45,070 nt of DNA from an uncultured Bacteroidota bacterium. GTDB lineage: Bacteria; Bacteroidota; Bacteroidia; Flavobacteriales; Flavobacteriaceae. Made by a program: the position numbers and the translations under genes. The stretch covers positions 1 to 45,070 of the forward strand of contig CACLPI010000009.1 in NCBI GenBank assembly GCA_902608795.1, written 5' to 3'. Positions 7,475 through 15,318 of this stretch are shown here, one piece after another (position 1 is the first letter of the stretch; every line of letters starts with the position of its first letter). The notes under the pieces were generated by a model. That model was not told the origin of the DNA. It was given only the letters and a program-made list of their open reading frames with translations, and ran no database searches.

Positions 7475-8902
7475 ATGAATCTAAATGCTAATTCTGTGTG
7501 GTCTGACTGTCTTAGGTTTATAAAAGACAACATACAACCACAGGCTTACAAAACATGGTTTGAACCAATAAAAGCAGTCAAGCTAGCAGATAAAGTAATT
7601 AGCATTGAGGTCCCTAGCAAATTCTTTTATGAGTGGCTTGAGGAACATTATGTGAAAATATTAAAAGTTGCTTTACAAAAAACTTTGGGTGATGATGCGA
7701 AGCTTGTATACATAATCAAAATGGAAAATACTTTTGGCAACTCACAACCATTCACAGAAAAAATTCCAAGCTCAAATACATCATCTATCTTAACTCAAAA
7801 TGCAACAACGCCGATTAATAGGTCTGTTCCGGAATTAAAAAATCCTTTTGTAATTCCTGGAATTAAAAATGTCAAAATTGAATCCCAGTTAAATCCTAAT
7901 TATACATTTGAAAATTTCCTTGAGGGTGATTCAAATAGACTTGCCAGAAATGCTGGAATAGCTGTTGCAAATAAGCCTGGCGGAACATCCTTCAATCCCT
8001 TTTTGATATTTGGAGGTGTTGGATTAGGAAAAACACATTTAGCTACTGCTATAGGAATTGATATTAAGAAAAGCTATCCTGAAAAAACAGTTCTTTACAC
8101 AACTGCAGAAAAGTTTACACAACAATACATTGAGGCTGTAAAAAAGAATAACAGAAATGATTTCATTTATTTTTATCAAATTATTGATGTTTTGATTATT
8201 GATGATATTCAATTCTTTTCTGGAAAACCTGGAACACAAGACGTCTTCTTTCACATATTTAATCACCTCCACCAAAATGGTAAACAAGTAGTACTTACAA
8301 GTGACAAACCCCCGGTCGATATGCAGGATATCGAACTAAGACTTTTATCAAGATTTAAATGGGGATTATCAGCTGAATTGCAAAAGCCTGATTTTGAAAC
8401 TAGGGTTTCAATATTGAAAAATAAACTGTACCGTGATGGGATCGATATGAATGAAGAAGTAATTCATTATGTTGCAAAAAATATCAAAAGTAATGTTCGT
8501 GAATTAGAGGGGGCAATCATATCACTGATAGCTCAAGCTTCATTCAATAGAAAAGAGATTAACATTTCTCTAGCCAAAGAAATAATAGAAAAATTTGTTA
8601 AGAATACCAAACGTGAAGTATCAATTGATTATATCCAAAAAATAGTTTCAGATTACTTCCAAATGGATATACCAACACTACAGTCCAAAACAAGAAAAAG
8701 ACACATTGTTCAAGCAAGGCAATTAGCAATGTTCTTCGCAAAGAAATACACTAAAGCATCCCTTGCTAGTATTGGATCTCAAATTGGAAAAAGAGATCAT
8801 GCAACTGTATTACACGCTTGTAAAACAGTTGATAACCTTTCTTCTACTGATAAACAATTCAGAAAATTTGTTGAAGACTTAGGTAAAAAACTCTCTGTAT
8901 AA
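7475..8902 (+). CDS. dnaA: Chromosomal replication initiator protein DnaA
   Basis: DnaA binds DnaA boxes at the origin and melts the DNA to load the replicative helicase. The 475-residue protein shows all four domains: an N-terminal oligomerisation domain with WxxCL..I (about 1-80), a short variable linker, the AAA+ ATPase with LNPNYTFENF at 139-148, Walker A GGVGLGKT at 180-187 and Walker B VLIIDDIQF at 239-247, and a C-terminal helix-turn-helix with GKRDHATVLHACKTV, the DnaA-box reader. The start ATG is 6 bases after a weak -7 element. The replicative helicase DnaB is also in the window. Very high confidence. Confidence 0.98.
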   Translation: MNLNANSVWSDCLRFIKDNIQPQAYKTWFEPIKAVKLADKVISIEVPSKFFYEWLEEHYVKILKVALQKTLGDDAKLVYIIKMENTFGNSQPFTEKIPSSNTSSILTQNATTPINRSVPELKNPFVIPGIKNVKIESQLNPNYTFENFLEGDSNRLARNAGIAVANKPGGTSFNPFLIFGGVGLGKTHLATAIGIDIKKSYPEKTVLYTTAEKFTQQYIEAVKKNNRNDFIYFYQIIDVLIIDDIQFFSGKPGTQDVFFHIFNHLHQNGKQVVLTSDKPPVDMQDIELRLLSRFKWGLSAELQKPDFETRVSILKNKLYRDGIDMNEEVIHYVAKNIKSNVRELEGAIISLIAQASFNRKEINISLAKEIIEKFVKNTKREVSIDYIQKIVSDYFQMDIPTLQSKTRKRHIVQARQLAMFFAKKYTKASLASIGSQIGKRDHATVLHACKTVDNLSSTDKQFRKFVEDLGKKLSV

Positions 8903-8913
8903 ACCTATTTAAA

Positions 8914-9621
8914 ATCAAAGGAGATCTTTACATAATCCCTAGCTCAATTAGTGAAGGAAATCTTTTTCCTGAGAATAATAAAGTCATCATAAAATCAATC
9001 AATCATTTTGTTGCTGAAAACATCAAAGTTTCATTAAGTTTTGTAAAACGTATTTGTCCAGAAAAAAAAATCAGTTATGAAAATTTTGTTGTGCTAGACG
9101 AAGACAATCCAATAGTCACTTCAAAACAATTGGAGCCCTGTATTAGAGGAAAAAATGTTGGACTATTGACCGATGCTGGTTGTCCAAATATTGCTGATCC
9201 GGGAGCTAAGATAATCTTACAAGCTCACGAAAATAATATAAATGTAATTCCACTTGTAGGACCCTCCTCTATTTTATTAGCAATGATGGGCTCTGGATTA
9301 AACGGAAATAATTTTAGCTTTAATGGGTATTTACCTATTGATAAAAATGAACGGTCGATAAAAATTAAAAACCTAGAAAGACTCTCTAAAAAAAATAACC
9401 AATCACAAATTTTTATAGAGACTCCCTACAGAAATCAATCACTATTTGATGAATTGAAAAAAAATTTAAATAACGATACTTTTTTATGTATTGCAAAAAA
9501 TATTGGATCTAAAAATCAAAAGATAAAAACAATGCAAATAAGAGATTGGAAGTCAAAAAAAGGAAAACTTGAAAAAGAACCTACGATTTTTATTTTTCAC
9601 TCAGATTTAATTATTTTTTAA
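8914..9621 (+). CDS. RsmI-like tetrapyrrole-methylase-fold SAM methyltransferase with a non-AUG start
   Basis: The reading frame codes for a 235-residue protein beginning KGDLYIIPSSISEGNLFP, the N-terminal strand and loop of the YabC/RsmI family, then GLLTDAGCPNIADPG (SAM site) and the PLVGPSSILLAMMGSGLNG loop. Family members of this type next to dnaA in Bacteroidota are about 235 residues, so the gene looks complete. RsmI itself methylates C1402 of 16S rRNA; this shorter branch may differ. No ATG, GTG or TTG occurs in frame between the stop at 8884-8886 and GTG 9091, which would delete the conserved first 59 residues. The likely start is ATC at 8914, or ATA at 8899, which overlaps the dnaA stop. 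The 3' end overlaps mltG by 11 bases. Confidence 0.75.
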   Translation: MKGDLYIIPSSISEGNLFPENNKVIIKSINHFVAENIKVSLSFVKRICPEKKISYENFVVLDEDNPIVTSKQLEPCIRGKNVGLLTDAGCPNIADPGAKIILQAHENNINVIPLVGPSSILLAMMGSGLNGNNFSFNGYLPIDKNERSIKIKNLERLSKKNNQSQIFIETPYRNQSLFDELKKNLNNDTFLCIAKNIGSKNQKIKTMQIRDWKSKKGKLEKEPTIFIFHSDLIIF

Positions 9622-10648
9622 TTCCTCTAGTATTCAAATATCTGTGAAACTTTCTAGCATTTCTTTTATGCTCTGATAATGATCTTGCAAAACTGTGATA
9701 CCCTGGATTGCTAGGGTCAGCTGCAAAAAAATAATAATTATGTTTTTCAGAATTTAAAACTGCGTCAATTGCTTGAATTGATGGCATTGAAATAATTCCA
9801 GGGGGCAAACCATCATATTTATAAGTATTATAAGGTGAATCTATTTTAAGATGCTTATTTAATACCCTTCTTATAACTGTGTTTTTATATTCGTCTAGCT
9901 GATATGCAGCAAATTTTACCGTTGGATCTGCTTGCAACTTCCAATTACTTTTTAGTCTATTTAAATAGACACCTGCAATTTTAGGAAGCTCTATATTTGC
10001 TTTGGATTCTTCATATACAATTGAAGCAAGTATCATTACTTCTTTTTTTGATAAACCAATTTTGTTGGCTTTTTCAACCCGGTTGTTTTTTTGCCAAAAT
10101 TTGGTATATTCTTCAAATATCTTATCATTAAACTTTTCAGCACTAGTATTCCAAAAAAAATTGTAGCTATTAGGAATATACATTGATAAAATATTTTTTT
10201 TATCAAACCCTTTTTCATTGAAAAAATCTGATTTGAATGAATTCAAAAATGAAATACTATCGGCTTCAATTTGATTTGAAATTTTTCCTGCTAAATCATT
10301 TAAATCGTTTATATTGTTATAAATCACATTAACAGTAATATTATTTGATCTCAGTGAGTTTATAATATCATTATTACTCATCCCCTTATTTATTTTATAC
10401 TTACCTGGTCTAACAGTATATTTTTTTCTTTTGGCTAAAACACTGAAATCATCAATATTTAACAAAAATGGGTCTACCTGATTAAGAAACAGATTAAATG
10501 TTGTTTCAGATTTAATGAATATATGTACATAATCAGTTTCAAAAGAAGTATTTGACATAAACATTATTTTGTAAACATAAAAGGCAAATGAGCCCATAAA
10601 AATAAGACCAATTGTCACCGTAAGCATTAATATCCTTCTTAAATACAT
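9611..10648 (-). CDS. mltG: Endolytic murein transglycosylase MltG
   Basis: MltG cuts nascent peptidoglycan strands in the inner membrane and thereby sets glycan chain length. The 345-residue protein has one N-terminal membrane anchor (residues about 5-28), a LysM-like region with 'RPGKYKINKG' near 80-89, and the catalytic YceG domain with ASIVYEESK at 208-216, holding the catalytic glutamate, then LQADPTVKFA and DSPYNTYKYDGLPPGI, all family hallmarks. The start could also be Met8. It ends the dapF-GNAT-mltG operon, overlapping the GNAT gene by 10 bases. High confidence. Confidence 0.95.
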   Translation of the reverse strand: MYLRRILMLTVTIGLIFMGSFAFYVYKIMFMSNTSFETDYVHIFIKSETTFNLFLNQVDPFLLNIDDFSVLAKRKKYTVRPGKYKINKGMSNNDIINSLRSNNITVNVIYNNINDLNDLAGKISNQIEADSISFLNSFKSDFFNEKGFDKKNILSMYIPNSYNFFWNTSAEKFNDKIFEEYTKFWQKNNRVEKANKIGLSKKEVMILASIVYEESKANIELPKIAGVYLNRLKSNWKLQADPTVKFAAYQLDEYKNTVIRRVLNKHLKIDSPYNTYKYDGLPPGIISMPSIQAIDAVLNSEKHNYYFFAADPSNPGYHSFARSLSEHKRNARKFHRYLNTRGIKK

Positions 10649-11145
10649 TGCATTTGAATTACAGATTCATGATTATTGTCAGTTGAAGATACATATTGAT
10701 TACTATTTTTGGAAATTTCTTTAAAACCAACTGATTTGAAAAAATATAAGCTATACATATTGTCTTTTGAAATATTACAATAAAGATTTTTAATCTTCAA
10801 TTCTTTACTTGCATATTCAATTATCTTTTTCACTGATAATTTCCCATAACCTTTTGATCTATTTTCAGAATTTGAAATTAATATTGAAATTCCGGCTTGA
10901 GATTTTATAAAATTAATTTCAAATAAATCAACAAAACCCAATGGTTCATCTGTTTCCGTTTTACAAATTACAAATCTAATTTGTTTTGTTTTTTCTAATG
11001 GAAGCTGAGAATCATATATAAATTGAATAAGTTCATCTTTGGAATATTGTTTCTTTTGAAAAGAGTATTTCCAAAGAGACTTGTTGTTTTCAACAGAGTT
11101 TAAATAATCGAAATCATCAATAGATAAGTTTCTTAAATAAATCAT
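10639..11145 (-). CDS. GNAT family N-acetyltransferase (RimJ/RimL-like)
   Basis: A 168-residue GNAT protein of the RimJ/RimL type: LRNLSIDDFDYL at the N-terminus, FVDLFEIN strand, and the acetyl-CoA loop RSKGYGKLSVKKIIEY near residue 95. It overlaps dapF by one base (TAATG) and mltG by 10 bases, forming a tight three-gene operon. The same order is found in many Flavobacteriia, which suggests a link with cell-wall precursors or a ribosomal protein target, but the acceptor is unknown. Confidence 0.87.
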   Translation of the reverse strand: MIYLRNLSIDDFDYLNSVENNKSLWKYSFQKKQYSKDELIQFIYDSQLPLEKTKQIRFVICKTETDEPLGFVDLFEINFIKSQAGISILISNSENRSKGYGKLSVKKIIEYASKELKIKNLYCNISKDNMYSLYFFKSVGFKEISKNSNQYVSSTDNNHESVIQMQCI

Positions 11146-11942
11146 TAATCAAATTTGTTATATACTCCTTTGAAAACCATTTTCACAGATCCAGTAAGCC
11201 AAATTTCATAATATGTAGTTTCATCATTTTTAATTTCAACAGAAAGCATACCACCTTTCATCACAATTTCAATTTTATCGATATCTACTAAACCTAAATC
11301 ACTTAAAAAAATTGCAGAAGCAACCGCACCCGTGCCACAAGAAAGAGTTTCGTCTTCCACCCCTCTTTCATAAGTTCTTAATTTAAATTTAGACTTTGAA
11401 ATCTCACAGAAATTAATATTTAAACCTTGCGTATATTCTAAATATTTTAGCTTTAACACTCTAGCTTCTTTGACTATATCTATATCGTCGATATTTTCGT
11501 AATTTCTGATTAAATGAGGTGATCCAGTGTCTATAAATGTAGTATTAAAACTATCGTTGTATCTAAATATGTTAGATTTTGAAATATCATTCATTTTTAC
11601 ACTAATGTTTCCATTTATAATTCTTGACTCATGAACTCCATCAATCGCATTAAAAACAGCATTTTCCTTAATCAAATCTATATTGTTTGCCAGATGAGTT
11701 ATGCATCTTGAACCATTACCACAAAAGCCTGACTCTGAACCATCAGCGTTAAAATAAATCATAGAAAAATCTAACTCATGATGATTTTCTAATAAAATTA
11801 ATCCATCAGCTCCAACTCCTTTTTTTCTATCGCAAATATTTTGAATTAATGTTATATTATTTTTTTGAAAAGTTAATTCTCTATTATCTATAATTACAAA
11901 ATCATTACCAGTACCTTCGTATTTGTAAAAATCGATTTGCAT
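11145..11942 (-). CDS. dapF: Diaminopimelate epimerase
   Basis: DapF converts LL- to meso-diaminopimelate, needed for lysine and for the peptidoglycan cross-bridge. The 265-residue protein contains both active-site cysteines in their usual settings: CGNGSRC (Cys74) and ETLSCGTGAVAS (Cys202). The N-terminal 'KYEGTGNDFVIID' is also diagnostic. A TATATTTG promoter element ends five bases before the ATG, so the mRNA may be leaderless. First gene of the dapF-GNAT-mltG operon; divergent from the HtrA protease gene. High confidence. Confidence 0.97.
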   Translation of the reverse strand: MQIDFYKYEGTGNDFVIIDNRELTFQKNNITLIQNICDRKKGVGADGLILLENHHELDFSMIYFNADGSESGFCGNGSRCITHLANNIDLIKENAVFNAIDGVHESRIINGNISVKMNDISKSNIFRYNDSFNTTFIDTGSPHLIRNYENIDDIDIVKEARVLKLKYLEYTQGLNINFCEISKSKFKLRTYERGVEDETLSCGTGAVASAIFLSDLGLVDIDKIEIVMKGGMLSVEIKNDETTYYEIWLTGSVKMVFKGVYNKFD

Positions 11943-11947
11943 ATGCG

Positions 11948-11955
11948 CAAATATA
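11948..11955 (-). promoter_or_regulatory. dapF promoter -7 element, abutting the start codon
   Basis: On the minus strand this reads TATATTTG, a perfect TAnnTTTG. Five bases separate it from the ATG at 11942-11940, so the predicted transcription start coincides with the start codon. Confidence 0.5.
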
Positions 11956-12008
11956 GGAATAAATGAAGCATATTAAATTGTTAAATATGAGTTAAAAAAA
12001 ATAGCATG

Positions 12009-12044
12009 AAAATTGATATTATTTAAATTTAATTATCAATTTTG
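12009..12044 (+). promoter_or_regulatory. htrA promoter within a 10-bp inverted repeat
   Basis: AAAATTGATA (12009-12018) and its exact complement TATCAATTTT (12034-12043) are separated by 15 bases. The left arm contains a TTG (12013-12015) suited to a -33 element; the right arm carries CAATTTTG (12037-12044), one base from TAnnTTTG, 21 bases downstream. The ATG follows after three bases. The symmetry suggests a dimeric regulator site laid over the promoter, perhaps for envelope stress; this is inference. Confidence 0.4.
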
Positions 12045-12047
12045 GTT

Positions 12048-13475
12048 ATGAAAAAATTTATTTTTTACTTTTTTATTTATGTAATTACAATTCTTTCTCT
12101 TTTACTTGTTTCAAATATTATAAAAAATAACATTCAAGAGGAAATAAGTAAATCAAATGAGGAGCAAAGCAAAGACTTAGTTTTAAAAAGCCTTAAAACG
12201 CAGGCAAAAAATACAAATTTCGATTATTTAAATGTTCAAAGACCTGATTTTGTTGAAATTGCTAAAAAATCCATAAATACAGTTGTTCATGTTAAAAGCT
12301 CATCATCGGGAGGTGATTACAGCATCGAAGATTTTATTTTTGGCAGATCACAAAGAAGACCTCAAATGGGTTCTGGTTCTGGAGTTATAATTTCATCTGA
12401 CGGATATATTGTGACCAATCATCATGTAATTGAAAAAGCAGAAGATATACAAATAACCACAAATAACAACCAATCATATGACGCTAAAATTATTGGCAGC
12501 GATGAACAAAATGACATTGCTCTTCTGAAAATAGAAACTAATGATGAACTTCCATATGCAGTTTTTGGAGATAGTGATACGACTCAAATTGGAGAATGGG
12601 TTTTAGCTGTTGGTAACCCATTTAATCTAACTTCAACAGTGACAGCAGGAATCATTTCTGCAAAATCAAGAAATTTAGATCCAACTGGCAGAACAACTCA
12701 ATCATATATTCAAACTGATGCTGCAGTAAATCCAGGAAATTCAGGTGGGGCATTAATTAACGATAAAGGGGATTTAATAGGAATAAATACAGCAATTCAA
12801 ACGCAAACAGGCTCATATGTGGGTTACTCCTTTGCTGTTCCAAGTAACATAGCCAAAAAGGTTATTGAAGATATTTTAGAGTACGGAAATGTACAATATG
12901 GATTTCTTGGTGTTACCGGTACTTCACTAAATAGCTTCAGAGCCAAAGAATTAGATGTACAAGATACTGAGGGATTTTTTATAAATGGTATAGATAAAGA
13001 ATCTGGAGCTAATTCAGCTGGTATAAAAATTGGGGATATAATTAAAGATATTGATGGTATAAAAATTTCTAAGTTTTCAGATTTAAAAGGATATTTAAAC
13101 ACTAAAAGACCCAACGATATTGTAGAGGTCAATCTCAAAAGAGATAATCAATCCAAGAAGGTTAAGGTTCGATTAAACAGAAATGAAAGAATAAATTTTT
13201 ATTTAATCGGTATACTCAAAAATATGAGTCCTGGTGAACTCTTGGCAAGAAATTTAGATGATGGTGTAAAGATTTCAGAATTTAACTCCGACTACAAATC
13301 CTATTGGGAAGATTCTGGTGTCAAAGAAAATGATGTTATTAAAAAAATAAACGGAGAAGATATTAATTCCATCTCAGACATAGATAAAATTGTAACATCT
13401 AGAAAATATTATGATCCTATAAGTATTGAAATATTAACCCAGGAAAATAAATTAGAAAGATTTAACTTTAGATAA
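12048..13475 (+). CDS. Deg/HtrA family serine protease with PDZ domains
   Basis: A periplasmic protease-chaperone that removes misfolded envelope proteins. ATG 12048 is chosen over the upstream TTG 12042 and gives 475 residues. An N-terminal membrane segment (about 4-23) anchors or exports it. The trypsin-like domain has the catalytic triad: His126 in TNHHVI, Asp156 in NDIALLKI, Ser232 in NPGNSGGAL. Two PDZ domains follow (about 275-370 and 385-475), the second more diverged. Four bases separate the stop from trmD. High confidence for the family; DegP versus DegQ cannot be told. Confidence 0.95.
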   Translation: MKKFIFYFFIYVITILSLLLVSNIIKNNIQEEISKSNEEQSKDLVLKSLKTQAKNTNFDYLNVQRPDFVEIAKKSINTVVHVKSSSSGGDYSIEDFIFGRSQRRPQMGSGSGVIISSDGYIVTNHHVIEKAEDIQITTNNNQSYDAKIIGSDEQNDIALLKIETNDELPYAVFGDSDTTQIGEWVLAVGNPFNLTSTVTAGIISAKSRNLDPTGRTTQSYIQTDAAVNPGNSGGALINDKGDLIGINTAIQTQTGSYVGYSFAVPSNIAKKVIEDILEYGNVQYGFLGVTGTSLNSFRAKELDVQDTEGFFINGIDKESGANSAGIKIGDIIKDIDGIKISKFSDLKGYLNTKRPNDIVEVNLKRDNQSKKVKVRLNRNERINFYLIGILKNMSPGELLARNLDDGVKISEFNSDYKSYWEDSGVKENDVIKKINGEDINSISDIDKIVTSRKYYDPISIEILTQENKLERFNFR

Positions 13476-13479
13476 TTCA

Positions 13480-14151
13480 ATGCGAATAGATATAATTTCA
13501 GCTGTACCCGAACTACTTTCTGGGCCATTCAACTCATCTATTATAAAGAAGAGTATTGAAAATAATATTACTGAAATACATATACATAACTTAAGAGAAT
13601 ACGCAAAAAATAATTATAAGTCTGTTGATGACTATCAATATGGTGGTGGAGCAGGTATGGTAATGCTTATTGAACCAATTGACAAATGTATCTCCAAACT
13701 AAAAATTGAAAGAGATTATGATGAAATCATATTTATGACACCTGATGGATCAAAATTAAACCAATCCGTTAGCAATAAACTGTCATGTATGACAAACATT
13801 ATAATTTTATGCGGTCACTACAAGGGTATTGACCAAAGAATCAGAGATAACTTAATTACAATGGAAATTTCAATTGGTGATTATGTTCTTACTGGCGGTG
13901 AACTCCCAGCTGCAATACTTACTGACAGCATTGTTCGACTAATTCCAGGAGCTTTGGGTGATGAAACATCAGCACTTACAGATTCATTTCAAGACAATCT
14001 TTTGTCCTACCCCTTATATACAAGACCTAAAGAATATAAATCATGGCAGGTTCCTGATATTTTATTTTCAGGAGATCATAAAAGAATTGAAAAATGGCGA
14101 ATGGAAAAATCTGTAGAAATAACCAGAAAAAAAAGACCTGATTTGCTATAA
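13480..14151 (+). CDS. trmD: tRNA (guanine37-N1)-methyltransferase
   Basis: TrmD methylates G37 next to the anticodon, which prevents frameshifting. The 223-residue SPOUT protein shows [13 protein letters not shown] at the start, the [13 protein letters not shown] loop at about 49-61, and the trefoil-knot SAM site '[13 protein letters not shown]' and '[14 protein letters not shown]'. The shortened C-terminal domain is normal for Bacteroidota. It sits four bases after htrA and upstream of rplS, the usual trmD-rplS neighbourhood. High confidence. Confidence 0.97.
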   Translation: MRIDIISAVPELLSGPFNSSIIKKSIENNITEIHIHNLREYAKNNYKSVDDYQYGGGAGMVMLIEPIDKCISKLKIERDYDEIIFMTPDGSKLNQSVSNKLSCMTNIIILCGHYKGIDQRIRDNLITMEISIGDYVLTGGELPAAILTDSIVRLIPGALGDETSALTDSFQDNLLSYPLYTRPKEYKSWQVPDILFSGDHKRIEKWRMEKSVEITRKKRPDLL

Positions 14152-14193
14152 ATTAAAGTTTATTTTATTTATAATATAAATTATTTTTTTAAT

Positions 14194-14201
14194 TATATTT
14201 G
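14194..14201 (+). promoter_or_regulatory. rplS promoter -7 element
   Basis: TATATTTG matches TAnnTTTG. The ATG lies about 68 bases downstream, so rplS has a real 5' leader, unlike most neighbours, and could be controlled separately from trmD. No clear -33 TTG is seen. Confidence 0.45.
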
Positions 14202-14269
14202 CACGCGTTTCTATTCAACCTCTTAGTTATAGTAATTTACGTTGTGTAGGACTAATAAAAAAATCATAC

Positions 14270-14620
14270 ATGAGCTCATTAGTTAAATTTGTAGAAGAAC
14301 AATTAGTTGAGGCGAAAAATCACCCATCCTTCAGTTCTGGTGATACAATTACTGTTTATTATGAAATTAGAGAAGGTGATAAAAAAAGAACTCAGTTTTT
14401 TAAAGGAGTTGTATTACAAAAAAGAGGTTCAGGTTCAACAGAAACATTTACCATCAGGAAAATGTCTGGTTCAATCGGGGTTGAAAGAATATTTCCAATA
14501 AACTCTCCTACCATACAAAAAATCGAAGTCAATAAGAAAGGTAAAGTAAGAAGATCACGCATATTCTATTTTAGGAATTTGACCGGTAAAAAAGCAAAAA
14601 TTAAAGAAAAAAGAAATTGA
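14270..14620 (+). CDS. rplS: Large ribosomal subunit protein bL19
   Basis: A 116-residue basic protein with the L19 features: F.SGDTITVYYEIREG, 'RTQFFKGVVLQKRGSG', 'ETFTIRKMSGSIGVERIFPINSP' region and RRSRIFYFRNLTGK near the end. L19 sits at the 30S-50S interface. It follows trmD as in most bacteria but has its own promoter and leader. The downstream region holds a structured RNA candidate. Very high confidence. Confidence 0.97.
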   Translation: MSSLVKFVEEQLVEAKNHPSFSSGDTITVYYEIREGDKKRTQFFKGVVLQKRGSGSTETFTIRKMSGSIGVERIFPINSPTIQKIEVNKKGKVRRSRIFYFRNLTGKKAKIKEKRN

Positions 14621-14829
14621 TTTTTAGTTCTTAACAATTGTTAATAACAGTAGTTTACAACCGGTGAACATCTTTTTTTTTAAATTTTATTTGAATTCTA
14701 AACTTTTATTTTAAATTAGTATCAGGATTTGTTTTAGTGGATCTTTTGGGATTAACTTAACATCTTTTTAGATGAAACAAATTCAAGAACGTTCTTTGAC
14801 AAATTACTTACAAGTTTTGGATAAAACCA

Positions 14830-15240
14830 AAACTAAAAATTTAGAAAGAAACTAATTTTTAAAATGTGTGCCTGCACAATTTTAAAAAAAAAGACTTTCT
14901 CACCTAATGGTTCATTCCAATGGTGTCCTTAAAGACTAATCCCGATAAGGAAAAACCTTATTTAATGTAAAGTAGCCTAGTGTGAAATTAGTAGCCTAGA
15001 GTAAAATATATAAATAAATAAGGTATAGTTTATCGAAAGATATTCTGTGGAAGTAAGTAATTAGGAATCAGTTGTGAAAAGTTCCTTGGAATAGAGTAAC
15101 AAAACGATTCCAAGAATAGCGATAATGTTTAACAACTTAATTCTTAGGAAAAAAGTAATTCGGAAACGATAGTCAAACATAATCGATATTTGGAAAGCCG
15201 TACAATAGTAGAAATACTGTCAGTGCGGCTTTCATTTTTT
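14830..15240 (+). ncRNA. Candidate structured non-coding RNA, unidentified
   Basis: The 698 bases from 14621 to 15318 hold no coding frame, yet contain many good hairpins. They include AAAAT/ATTTT plus TGTG/CACA (14861-14883), CACC..TGG/CCA..GGTG (14901-14925), ATAAGG/CCTTAT (14945-14961), TATC-GAAA-GATA (15031-15042, GNRA loop), CTTGGAAT/ATTCCAAG (15085-15114), and the terminator at 15193-15240. Two copies of GTAGCCTAG (14972-14980 and 14991-14999) lie between them. The 5' end is not resolved; a TTTGAC at 14795-14800 may belong to the promoter. I looked for and did not find the conserved cores of tmRNA, RNase P RNA, SRP RNA or rRNA. The class is unknown; it could also include a long 3' UTR of rplS. 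Confidence 0.5.
15193..15240 (+). terminator. Strong intrinsic terminator
   Basis: GAAAGCCGTAC (15193-15203) pairs with GTGCGGCTTTC (15223-15233) over 11 base pairs with one wobble. Inside is a second 6-bp stem (15205-15210 with 15215-15220) capped by a GAAA tetraloop. Six T residues follow at 15235-15240. It ends the candidate RNA and isolates icd from upstream transcription. Confidence 0.8.
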
Positions 15241-15283
15241 AATAACTATTCATCATTTATTCTTTTATTTTATAGTCATTTTT

Positions 15284-15291
15284 TATATTTG
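15284..15291 (+). promoter_or_regulatory. icd promoter -7 element
   Basis: TATATTTG matches TAnnTTTG and lies 27 bases before the icd ATG, giving a short leader of about 20 bases. It follows the terminator directly, so icd begins a new transcription unit that probably continues into murQ. Confidence 0.45.
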
Positions 15292-15318
15292 ATTCACTAA
15301 CTATTCAGAAGATAATTA

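Noticed and set aside
9091-9621. Short form of the RsmI-like methyltransferase beginning at GTG 9091.
   Set aside because: The upstream frame encodes the conserved first strand and about 59 further residues expected for the family.
14748-15042. Possible group I intron core: GGGATTA/TAATCCC (14748-14754 with 14937-14943), AGACTA/TAGTTT (14933-14938 with 15026-15031) and a following GAAA-capped hairpin recall P3, P7 and P9.
   Set aside because: No flanking exon (tRNA, rRNA or protein gene) is visible, the P4-P6 part could not be built, and short pairings of this kind can occur by chance. Kept only as a hint for the structured RNA.
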